From the NCBI GenBank assembly GCA_903772945.1, contig CAICTM010000135.1:45675-109674 (forward strand): a stretch of 64,000 nucleotides of DNA. The letters run 5' to 3'. This document shows positions 29,257 through 37,690 of this stretch, one piece after another; position 1 is the first letter of the stretch; the number at the start of each line of letters is the position of its first letter. Both the position numbers and the translations under genes were made by a program. The notes under the pieces were generated by a model. That model searched no databases. It was not told the DNA's origin and saw only the letters and a program-made list of their open reading frames with translations. This DNA comes from Seminavis robusta (lineage: Eukaryota > Bacillariophyta > Bacillariophyceae > Naviculales > Naviculaceae).

Positions 29257-31923
29257 ATGAGCGACAGAAACAACCGAGAGAGTCACAGCCAAAGTATTGG
29301 CAAAGATGAGGCATCCGGTGGCAATAGGAATAGAGAGGAAATGCCCCCTACAGCTGAAGAAGTCGTGAAGGTTGCCGCGTCGAAAGCACCCTCAAATCAA
29401 GTGAATAGGAAGACGCATGGTCTTCATAGAAACTCAAAGCAATTTGAGACAAAGATGGAAGCCGCCAAATTCAAACCATCAAATTCAACGATGCCAGGTG
29501 CCGTGAGTGTGGGTGCCGTGAGTGTAGGTGCCACTCCCTCGACATCAACTCCTGCTGCTGACGATATCACCACCCAGAGCTCCACCAACCACTCGCCACA
29601 GGCCAAGACGAGGAATTCTGGGCTGCGCAGAAACCCAAAAGAGTTTGGGGAAAAGATCCTAGTTGCCGGAGCCAAACCATCAAATTCAGCAAAGCCGGGT
29701 GCTGTGAGTGTGGCTGGTGCCGTGAGTGTGGCTGCCACTCCCTCGACATCAACTCATGCCACTGACGATATCGCCACCCAGAGCTCCACCAACCACTTGC
29801 CACAAGCCAAGATGAGGAATTCTGGGCTGCGCAGAAACCCAAAAGAGTTTGGGGAAAAGATCCTAGCTGCCGGAGCCAAACCATCAAATTCAGCAAAGCC
29901 GGGTGCTGTGAGCGTGGCTGGAGTCCCCTCTGCCTCGAATACGGATCCTCATACTTCAAGTGCGGGGGAGGTGGCACATTCAACCCATCTGGCACAACCT
30001 ATGAACACGAGGAAACATGGGCTCCATAGAAACCCAACAGACTTTGCGACAAAGATAGAGGCTGCCGGTGGATTTATCCCATCAAATTCTAAAAAGCCAG
30101 GAGTCGTGAATGTGGCTGCAACTCCCTCCTTCTTGTCGGATCCATCCATGGAAGTGACTCCACCCACACAAGCAAGTGTATGTGGCCCTACCAGTACAGG
30201 GAAGGCATCCTCTGTGGACCTTTCAGCTTGCATTTCACCAAACGCTAACGTCAAGCGGGGTCTACACCACAACCCGGGAGGGGTCAAGACTAAGACTGAT
30301 ACAGCCAGAGCTGTTCCGACCAATTCTCAGCAAGCAACCAATGACACAAAGAGCACTGTTACCGGTAGCATTGTCACATCTAGAGGTCTCCGCAAGAAGC
30401 AAACTGTCACTTCTCATGAAAAGCCAGGCAAAGAAGAGGAAGAAACCATTACACTTTCTGCCATTGAAGATTTGAATCCAGGTTTCGGGAACAACCTTCG
30501 GGAAGCTCAAATGGTACCAGAAACCATTACTAATGATCTCCATGTGGGCCTGGTTGAAGCCATGCCAGTGTTGGAGGACTCCACCCCCATCCTGGCTCAT
30601 GCTCAACAAGTACATGATGAAGACCTTGAAGCACAAAGGGAAGCTCAGTCAGAAAAGGAAACTAAAGAAAAAGAATGTGTAAGAATTGGTCTGGCCATCA
30701 GTGCAATCTCATTGTTGGTCCTGGCCCTTGGACTTGGGTTTGGCCTTTCCGCCCAAAAGGACGAAATCATTTTGTCGTCAGCGGCTCCTACCATCTTTTT
30801 GTCGATGGAACCCTCAGAAGTTCCATCCTCTGCCCCCACTAGATCACTGGATGTACTCATGACGAACCTTCCAATCTCTACCCTTACGAACATTGGCAAC
30901 AGTAGCACCCCCCAATGGCATGCTTGGCAGTGGCTATCGAACCACAAGAATCTGACCAAGCTCCCAGATTGGAGAAAGGAGCAACTCTTTGCTTTGGCAA
31001 CATTTTATTATGCATTTGAGGGCCCCAACTGGCCTGATGATATCAAGAATGATTGGATGCAAGATGAGGGCAAACTTGAGGATGAGTGCCTTTGGTTTTC
31101 TGCTGAATTTGGGTCAATCCTTTTTGATGGTACTTACGATGATTATGATGATGGTTATGATGTCGATCCATGCAACAAGAATGGCAGATATCAACATCTG
31201 GGACTTAGTCGCCTACAACTTGCTAACCTTACTCCAGCTGTTCCACCTGAGATTGCACTTCTTACCGATTTGTCCATTTTGGGTTTGCCATTGAATAATC
31301 TCAGTGGCACACTGGATGCCATTTTGCCATCAGAGCTCTTCACTATGGAAAACTTGACAAATATCAATATTCACACCAACAATTTTACAGGGTCTCTTCC
31401 AAGCGAGCTTTGGCAGTTGACCAACATTCAACGGCTAAGAGTTTACAGGAACGCCTTTACAGGGTCTCTTCCAAGCGAGCTTGGACAGTTAACCAGCATG
31501 GCAGAGTTGAGCTGCTACAGGAACTCCCTCAATGGCAGCATACCATCTGAACTTGGGTGGCTGACAGGCATAAAAGCATTACAAACGTCCAGGAACGCTT
31601 TCACAGGATCTCTCCCAACCCAGCTTGGGCTGTTGACCAACATGACATATTTTATCTGCCACCTGAACTCCCTCAATGGCAGTTTACCTACAGAGTTGGG
31701 TAGGCTGACCAGCATTCAAGTGCTGAGAATGTATAGCAATGCTTTTTCAGGGTCTCTTCCAAGCGAGCTTGGGAAGTTGACCAACATGACAGATTTCAGC
31801 TGCCACCAGAACTCCTTCAATGGTATTTTGCCGACTGACTTGGGTAGGCTGACTGGCATGCAAGAATTGAGTATGTACAGCAACGCTTTTATGGGGTCTC
31901 TTCAAGCGAGCTTGGCCAGTTGA
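29257..31923 (+). CDS. LRR transmembrane protein, N-terminal part (frame broken at about 31910)
   Basis: The first 888 residues of a larger protein. The N-terminal 300 residues are disordered and hold five imperfect repeats of about 50 residues, each with an HGLHRN or SGLRRN plus P-x-E/D-F unit followed by KPSNS-x-KPG. A single membrane helix follows (about 476-500, LAISAISLLVLALGLGFGL). Then come PSEVPSSAPTRS, a conserved cap region (about 560-640) with PQWHAWQWL, FYYAFEGPNW and several acidic/Cys residues, and LRRs of about 24 residues (consensus G-S-L-P-S-E-L-G-Q-L-T-x-x) from about 650. The arrangement suggests a cytoplasmic N-terminus and outside LRRs, with a receptor-like or adhesive role. 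The frame ends early at 31923 because a C is missing in TCTTCAAGC (other copies read TCTTCCAAGC). Reading continues in another frame, see the next two entries. Confidence 0.8.
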   Translation: MSDRNNRESHSQSIGKDEASGGNRNREEMPPTAEEVVKVAASKAPSNQVNRKTHGLHRNSKQFETKMEAAKFKPSNSTMPGAVSVGAVSVGATPSTSTPAADDITTQSSTNHSPQAKTRNSGLRRNPKEFGEKILVAGAKPSNSAKPGAVSVAGAVSVAATPSTSTHATDDIATQSSTNHLPQAKMRNSGLRRNPKEFGEKILAAGAKPSNSAKPGAVSVAGVPSASNTDPHTSSAGEVAHSTHLAQPMNTRKHGLHRNPTDFATKIEAAGGFIPSNSKKPGVVNVAATPSFLSDPSMEVTPPTQASVCGPTSTGKASSVDLSACISPNANVKRGLHHNPGGVKTKTDTARAVPTNSQQATNDTKSTVTGSIVTSRGLRKKQTVTSHEKPGKEEEETITLSAIEDLNPGFGNNLREAQMVPETITNDLHVGLVEAMPVLEDSTPILAHAQQVHDEDLEAQREAQSEKETKEKECVRIGLAISAISLLVLALGLGFGLSAQKDEIILSSAAPTIFLSMEPSEVPSSAPTRSLDVLMTNLPISTLTNIGNSSTPQWHAWQWLSNHKNLTKLPDWRKEQLFALATFYYAFEGPNWPDDIKNDWMQDEGKLEDECLWFSAEFGSILFDGTYDDYDDGYDVDPCNKNGRYQHLGLSRLQLANLTPAVPPEIALLTDLSILGLPLNNLSGTLDAILPSELFTMENLTNINIHTNNFTGSLPSELWQLTNIQRLRVYRNAFTGSLPSELGQLTSMAELSCYRNSLNGSIPSELGWLTGIKALQTSRNAFTGSLPTQLGLLTNMTYFICHLNSLNGSLPTELGRLTSIQVLRMYSNAFSGSLPSELGKLTNMTDFSCHQNSFNGILPTDLGRLTGMQELSMYSNAFMGSLQASLAS

Positions 31924-33560
31924 CCAGCATGACAAGTTTCAGCTGCCACCAGAACTCCCTCAGTGGTAGTTTGCCGGCCGACATTGGAAGGCTGACCAGC
32001 GTTGAAAAGCTAGGATTGTCCACGAACACTTTTACTGGATCTCTTCCGAGCGAGCTTGGGCAGTTGACCAGCATGACACGTCTTGAAGTCTTCTACAACT
32101 CTCTGAATGGCAGCATACTTTCTGAGCTTGGGTGGTTGACTAACATGGAAGAATTGAAACTGTACAACAACGCTTTTATGGGGTCTCTTCCAAGCGAGCT
32201 TGGACAGTTAACCAGCATGACAAGTTTCAGCTGCCACCAGAACTCCCTCAGTGGTAGTTTGCCGGCCGACATTGGAAGGCTGACCAGCGTTGAAGAGCTA
32301 GGATTGTCCACGAACACTTTTACAGGGTCTCTTCCGAGCGAGCTTGGGCAGTTGACCAGCATGACACGTCTTGAAGTCTATCTCAACTCTCTGAATGGCG
32401 GCATACCATCTGAGCTTGGGTGGTTGACCAGCATAGAAGAATTGAAAATGTCCAGGAACGCTTTCACAGGGTCTCTTCCAACCCAGCTTGGGCTGTTGAC
32501 CAACATGGCTATTTTAGCTGCCACCTGAACTCCCTTAATGGTATTTTGCCGACTGACTTGGGTAGGCTGACCGGCATGCAAGAATTGAGTATGTACAGCA
32601 ACGCTTTTATGGGGTCTCTTCCAAGCGAGCTTGGCAGTTGACCAGCATGACAAGTTTCAGCTGCCACCAGAACTCCCTCAGTGGTAGTTTGCCGGCTGAC
32701 ATTGGAGGGCTGACCAGCGTTGAAGAGCTAGGATGTCACGAACACTTTTACAGGTCTCTTCCGAGCGAGCTTGGGCAGTTGACAGCATGACACGTCTTGA
32801 AGTCTATCTCAACTCTCTGAATGACGGCATACCATCTGAGCTTGGTGGTTGACAACATGGAAGAATTGAAACTATACAGCAACACTTTCACAGGTCTCTT
32901 CCAAGCGAGCTTGGACAGTTAACCAACATGGCTGAGTTTCTCTGCCCGGAGAACTCACTCAGTGGCAGTTTGCCCTCCGAATTGGGTAGGCTGACCGGCA
33001 TTCAAGAGCTAGTATTGTCCATGAACTCCTTTACAGGATCTCTTCCGAACGAGCTTGGGCAGTTGACTAGCATGACACTTCTTGAAATCTACCGGAACTC
33101 CCTCAATGGCAGCATACCATCTGACCTTGGGCGGTTGACCAGCATGGAAGAATTGAAAATGTCCAGGAACGCTTTCACAGGGTCTCTTCCAAGCGAGCTT
33201 GGACAGTTAATCAACATGACACTTCTTGAAATCGACCGGAACTCCCTCAATGGCAGCATACCATCTGAGCTTGGGCGGTTGATCAGCATAGAAGAATTGA
33301 AAATGTCCAGGAACGCTTTCACAGGGACTCTTCCAACCCACATTGGGCTGTTGACCAACATGACACTTCTTGAAATCCACCGGAACTCCCTCAACGGCAG
33401 CATACCATCTGAGCTTGGGTGGTTGACCAGCATAGAAGAATTGAAAATGTCCAGGAATGAATTCACAGGGTCTCTTCCAACCCAGCTTGGGCAATTGACC
33501 AACATGAGAGAGTTTAGCTGCTACCGGAACTCCCTATATGGCAGCATCCCTTCTGAGTCT
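31340..33560 (+). repeat. 72-bp LRR repeat array with higher-order 288-bp duplication
   Basis: The 72-bp unit encodes one 24-residue LRR. A longer block that begins ACCAGCATGACAAGTTTCAG occurs at 31923, 32211 and 32641. The first two are 288 bp apart (four units); the second and third are 430 bp apart, which is six units minus two bases, in line with two single-base losses. Blocks of several repeats have therefore been duplicated as a group and are nearly identical. Confidence 0.8.
31920..32528 (+). CDS. LRR array, middle segment of the same gene
   Basis: Eight 24-residue leucine-rich repeats (GSLPADIGRLTSVEKLGLS and similar) in a frame that follows the break at about 31910. It has no start of its own and is not an independent gene: it is the continuation of the LRR gene at 29257. 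The frame ends at 32528, where the sequence around AACATGGCTATTTTAG lacks bases compared with its sister repeats. Between 32528 and 32928 further repeats are readable only by switching frames. Whether the losses are real or sequencing errors is discussed in the findings. Confidence 0.5.
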   Translation: MTSMTSFSCHQNSLSGSLPADIGRLTSVEKLGLSTNTFTGSLPSELGQLTSMTRLEVFYNSLNGSILSELGWLTNMEELKLYNNAFMGSLPSELGQLTSMTSFSCHQNSLSGSLPADIGRLTSVEELGLSTNTFTGSLPSELGQLTSMTRLEVYLNSLNGGIPSELGWLTSIEELKMSRNAFTGSLPTQLGLLTNMAILAAT

Positions 33561-34100
33561 GGGCAGTTATCCAAAATAACGAGCTTGAACTTGAGGGAAA
33601 ACTCCCTTTCCGGTTCTCTGCCAACTCAAATTGGCTTACTGACACAACTGACCGAACTGAGTCTGAGAAGCAATTCATTGGATGGACCCTTGCCCAGCGA
33701 AATTGGATTGCTGACACAACTGTCTGGTCTGTGGGTTAATGATTGTTTTTTTTCTGGTGCTTTTCCTAGCGAAATTGGGCTGATGGAGTCTCTGCAGATA
33801 CTGAACCTTCGCAACAATTCCTTCAGTGGTTTGGTCATCTCTGAATTGGGGCAGCTTGGAAACCTACAAGAACTGGATCTTGCAGTGAGTCCACCCTCAC
33901 TGAGAGGGCCGTTTCCTTTCGATTCCTTGCCTGGTAGCCTAGGCTATCTGAACATCTCTGGCAGTCCTGGTTTGGTAGGATCCATTCCAGAAGAGCTCTG
34001 TTTCCTTCAAAAATCCTCTTGCTCTTATGGGGATGATGCTCAGTGCTACATTGACTTTGATTGTTCCAGCTTGCTCTGTGGTTGTGATTGCGACTGTTAA
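32928..34100 (+). CDS. LRR protein, C-terminal part of the same gene
   Basis: A 390-residue open segment that starts inside a repeat (the Met is an internal LRR residue, so it is not the true start). It holds about 13 LRRs of 24 residues, first of the GSLPSELG type and then more divergent (SGSLPTQIGLLTQLTELSLR). The end is a Cys-rich cap, SCSYGDDAQCYIDFDCSSLL followed by CGCDCDC, which likely folds by disulfides and closes the array. The reading frame equals that of the segment at 31920, so the net effect of the indels between 32500 and 32900 is in phase. I read it as the last part of the gene that begins at 29257, total span 29257-34100. Confidence 0.65.
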   Translation: MAEFLCPENSLSGSLPSELGRLTGIQELVLSMNSFTGSLPNELGQLTSMTLLEIYRNSLNGSIPSDLGRLTSMEELKMSRNAFTGSLPSELGQLINMTLLEIDRNSLNGSIPSELGRLISIEELKMSRNAFTGTLPTHIGLLTNMTLLEIHRNSLNGSIPSELGWLTSIEELKMSRNEFTGSLPTQLGQLTNMREFSCYRNSLYGSIPSESGQLSKITSLNLRENSLSGSLPTQIGLLTQLTELSLRSNSLDGPLPSEIGLLTQLSGLWVNDCFFSGAFPSEIGLMESLQILNLRNNSFSGLVISELGQLGNLQELDLAVSPPSLRGPFPFDSLPGSLGYLNISGSPGLVGSIPEELCFLQKSSCSYGDDAQCYIDFDCSSLLCGCDCDC

Positions 34101-34502
34101 TTGTTTTTTGCTGAGTCGTGTACGTGCAGAACTAATGAATTCACTTTGTTGACACAGTTTCTTTATGATACTCTTATTCGTATCTTGAAGCAAAGAGTAG
34201 GCCCCAAACACTTGGCAAGTCACTGCCAGGGAAGTCAGCTAGACAAGGGACAGGCCTCTCTTCGTCGCCTTTTCGCGCACAATAGGCGACCTGATCAACT
34301 CAAACCAGTGGAAGAATCCTTCCTCTTTTTATCATATCTGAAGAATGGTAGTGCCGGTGGGGGTATTCTATAATCCAGCAACATGAACAAGACCACGACA
34401 ATTATGTACGAAGTCAGAGCGTTGCCACCATCACACCAAGCACTAACTCATTGGACGCACTCTCGTGCACACCCCAAGCATATCTCTGACTGTGATCAGT
34501 TG
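34101..34502. other. Intergenic between convergent genes
   Basis: Contains the 3' ends of the LRR gene and of the following minus-strand gene. No gene seen. Confidence 0.45.
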
Positions 34503-36878
34503 TTACCAGAATCCATTTCGGTAGGGGCTAAGGAACAACGATGAAAAGCCACCGGAACTTCCTCCTGATGTTGAAGTGTCTTGATTGGCTTCGGCGGTGC
34601 TAATCTTTGCCAGACGGGCCTCCAAGAGACTCTTGGCCACCCGTTCTTCATAACTCAGTTCAGCCTCCTTTCTTGCCAATGGCACGGAATCCGTCTCTAC
34701 TGGCCCCTGCATGCGCATGGCAAGACGAGCCTGTAAGAGGTTTCTTGTGGTTCGTTCCGTGTAACCGATTTGCATCACTGGTTCAGTGTTGAGCAACGTT
34801 TTTGTTGCCATGTCGCGTTGTTTCGACTCAAGTCTTTCCTTCAAGAGAGCTCTCGAAAAGATGTCTGCCCTTTGCTTTCGTTCCAGTTCTTCTCTTGCTG
34901 TATCACTATTGCCGTCAGCGTCGCCGTCGTCCGCGTTATTAGGCAAAGAAACCATTTGCTGGACTGGTGTTGCGTCGATTTCGGTTGCAGGATCCGATGC
35001 CAATTCGATTGTTGCATTTGATTCTGCAGGCGAATCTTCTTGTTTTTCTGTGTCAACACCAGTCTCCACAATAATGGCGGGTTCCTTCTCCAGAACAGCT
35101 TCCTCTTCTTCGCGAGCTGTATCAGCTTCAGGATCGGGTGATTCCTCCGCGAAATACAAGTCCGCAGCCGACACAACAGGTTGCACCTCCACGGCAGCAA
35201 TCTTTATTGCTGGCATCTTGTCGTCGACGTCGTCGTCCACAGGTTCTCCCCGTTCCCGTTTCCGTCGTTTTTCGGCAATGGCGGCAATCCGATCGTAATA
35301 CAACCGTGCTTCCAGAAGTTTCCGCTGCACTTGTTCTCGTCGTTGTGCCAATTGACGCTCGGCAATCGTAGGAGTTTCTGGGGTTTCGGGTTTTGCCTTT
35401 TGTTTTTGCAATAATAATTTTTTGCGTCGTCGTCGTTGTTCTTTGCGTTTCTGTTCCAAGGCATCCATGAGTGCGGTTCGATTTTGCGTCATGGCTTGCA
35501 ATTCTTGTTGATTCTCTTCCAACCGTTGGTCCAAGCGATCCAAAGCTTCCATGGCGGCTTTGCGTTTTACTGCCGCTTCCTCCACAAAATTGTTCGAGCT
35601 GCCGCCATTAATCATGTCTGACGACGACAAGGGAGTGGTACCCTCTTGTGCTTGTCGCGCTCGAATATCTTGAACGATACTCTGTGTTTCTCTGGCCCGT
35701 TGCAACGATTGACTTTTCCGCACCGGGTCGTCTGCCCCCAAGAATTCGTCTTTTGTCTTGTTTTTGTTGTTGGCAACAACAAGTACGTCTTTTGTAGATT
35801 CTTGCTCTTCCAATGCCGCCTTGACGAATACTTCTTGTGTTGTTTGGCGCTTCAGTAGACCCGTGCTGCCGTTGGCATTCAATTTTTCTGCGTTATTGCG
35901 ACGTATCAAAAACATTGTTCCTGCAAAGGCCCCTCCTGTCGTCGTCACACCAAAGATTAATGGCTTGAGAAGTTTTCGTGCATTGGACGGGTGTGTAGTG
36001 GCCGTGGGCATCTTTGGAGTTGTTGTTCTCGATAGCACAGAGACGTGCTGTTGGCTCTCCTTCACGACTGGTTTGGGTGCTGTAACAGGGTCGGTAATAT
36101 GTACTGTTGTTGTAGCAGCTTCCGTCGTCGACGTTGACATTGCTTGGACTTCTTCATCTCCAAAGACTTGGTACTTGTAAATTGGTCGTGACGGTTGTTG
36201 TGATTGTGGCCACAGAAGTCGTCGTCGTTTGGGTTTGGCTGGCGGCGGTGTGATCCAAGATCGTAGCGATCGCAGAGCTTCTTCTTCGTCGGCAAAGGAC
36301 CCCATCAATCCGTCGTCATCGTAGTCATAGTACGAAGATGATACGGGGACAGTGTCTTGAATGTCATCATCATGACGAGTGTTTTCTTGAAGAAGAATAT
36401 CTCCCAACAAGGCCGTTGCCTCATCGACGTGTTCATTGTGGTAATAATCATCAATGGGTCGACTCATGGCTGGTTGCGTAGTAGCATCTGCAGTGGCTTG
36501 CTTGACGGGTAGCAGAGACACGGCGGTTGCCAACAAGACGGTATTCGCTCGACGAAGGATCCGTCGCCATCGAGAAGGCTTTTTCGTGACGCTCTGATTC
36601 GTAGTATCGCCAGGAGGTTCTCTGTTGCGCGTGAACAGATGCAACTCTGTGTGTCTTGTGGTGTGTGACTGAGCATCCTTGGGTGATACCAAAGCGATTG
36701 TTGGAGCAGGATATCTACTAATACTATGGGGCGACCGTTTGTAGCTGGATATCGGTAAAAAGGCGCTGCTCGAATGAGTGGATAATCCAACCAAAAGCAG
36801 GGGTATCACCACCCAAGCTCCCCTGCGAGTGACACCTCGTTGCAACCCTTTCTTTCCTCCCACCCTTGCTTGCTTCAT
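34503..36878 (-). CDS. Plastid-targeted membrane coiled-coil protein with LLEARL motifs
   Basis: I start at the ATG at 36878 (791 residues), because upstream codons lack ATG and this start gives a proper signal peptide (AWVVIPLLLVGLSTHSSSA) followed by Phe, the diatom plastid import pattern. After a transit-like region comes RRILRRANTVLLATAVSLLP...ATADA, which looks like a thylakoid signal or second membrane segment with twin Arg. A further hydrophobic helix (KPLIFGVTTTGGAFAGTMFL, about 320-340) follows. The rest is a long charged coiled coil (about 450-580) with basic runs (KRKEQRRRRKK). The motif L-L-(E/Q)-A-R-L occurs three times (QVQRKLLEARLYYDR; TTRNLLQARLAMR; VAKSLLEARLAKI) plus the variant LLKERLE. 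No enzyme domain is visible. A plastid membrane organiser is plausible but is inference. Confidence 0.8.
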   Translation of the reverse strand: MKQARVGGKKGLQRGVTRRGAWVVIPLLLVGLSTHSSSAFLPISSYKRSPHSISRYPAPTIALVSPKDAQSHTTRHTELHLFTRNREPPGDTTNQSVTKKPSRWRRILRRANTVLLATAVSLLPVKQATADATTQPAMSRPIDDYYHNEHVDEATALLGDILLQENTRHDDDIQDTVPVSSSYYDYDDDGLMGSFADEEEALRSLRSWITPPPAKPKRRRLLWPQSQQPSRPIYKYQVFGDEEVQAMSTSTTEAATTTVHITDPVTAPKPVVKESQQHVSVLSRTTTPKMPTATTHPSNARKLLKPLIFGVTTTGGAFAGTMFLIRRNNAEKLNANGSTGLLKRQTTQEVFVKAALEEQESTKDVLVVANNKNKTKDEFLGADDPVRKSQSLQRARETQSIVQDIRARQAQEGTTPLSSSDMINGGSSNNFVEEAAVKRKAAMEALDRLDQRLEENQQELQAMTQNRTALMDALEQKRKEQRRRRKKLLLQKQKAKPETPETPTIAERQLAQRREQVQRKLLEARLYYDRIAAIAEKRRKRERGEPVDDDVDDKMPAIKIAAVEVQPVVSAADLYFAEESPDPEADTAREEEEAVLEKEPAIIVETGVDTEKQEDSPAESNATIELASDPATEIDATPVQQMVSLPNNADDGDADGNSDTAREELERKQRADIFSRALLKERLESKQRDMATKTLLNTEPVMQIGYTERTTRNLLQARLAMRMQGPVETDSVPLARKEAELSYEERVAKSLLEARLAKISTAEANQDTSTSGGSSGGFSSLFLSPYRNGFW

Positions 36879-37690
36879 GAGTATAACTGGCTGGTGTGTG
36901 AGTATCCAACTCCAAGACAATCTGCACGGGACCTACCGGTAGAGACACATGACCTGCTGGACTTCAGGGACAGCGGATTGAAATCTCCAAAGATCGCGAA
37001 CGTGGTGTATTTCAAGCAGCAAAGCTGTGGAGGTGCTTTAATAAAAATAAGTCAGCGGGAGCTGCGATACCTCGGCAAAAAGACAGATAGAACAAGGAGA
37101 ATCATGTTTGAGATTGCACCCTTCTTTCAAGCTAGCCCTGGCGACAACACCCGACTTCGTCGTGTGTTGCCGCCCACTATCATTCCCTCATTGTAATCTT
37201 CTGTTTTATATTAAGCTAGCATTGGCGTTGTCACGGGCTAACCCATAATTTACAGCTATCATTCGATCGTGTAATTCTAGATTTACAACACCTGCTGGCT
37301 TATTGTGTTTTTCTGCTGAGTTCACTAACCTTAAATTACATTGATATATTCCTACCCTAACTTTTAATTGAACCTTCAATTTCCAGTTTTGCCAGCTTAT
37401 ATTATCTCTATCCTTATACCCTGGCTTCACCGGAATAGGGGATCCCACAGACAGGAAATGAGGGGGATCCCACAGACACAAAACAAGGGGATCCCACAGA
37501 CAGAATATTTGCCATTAAAGGGGTAGAGGGCTCAGGCAGATAGACTGCCGAGGTAAAACAAAATTGAGATCTCGAATCTCGAGGTCCACCCTACAGGCAC
37601 GACGATCGAGATAGAAGAGGACGAGAGCGGCTATTCACCAGTCCATCGTTACGCTAGCTAGGCTATATAGCTAGCTCGCAATTATACACC
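36879..37690. other. Intergenic, no gene seen
   Basis: Holds the promoter side of the plastid gene, a three-copy short tandem repeat (37438-37503) and a palindromic GCTAGCTAGGC...TAGCTAGC cluster at about 37653-37677 just before the next (dead) gene. Confidence 0.45.
37438..37503. repeat. Three-copy tandem repeat with GGGGATCCCACAGACA
   Basis: The unit GGGGATCCCACAGACA appears three times at a spacing of about 25 bp (starts near 37438, 37463 and 37487), separated by short A/G-rich spacers. The core GGGATCCC is itself palindromic. Non-coding position. Confidence 0.75.
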
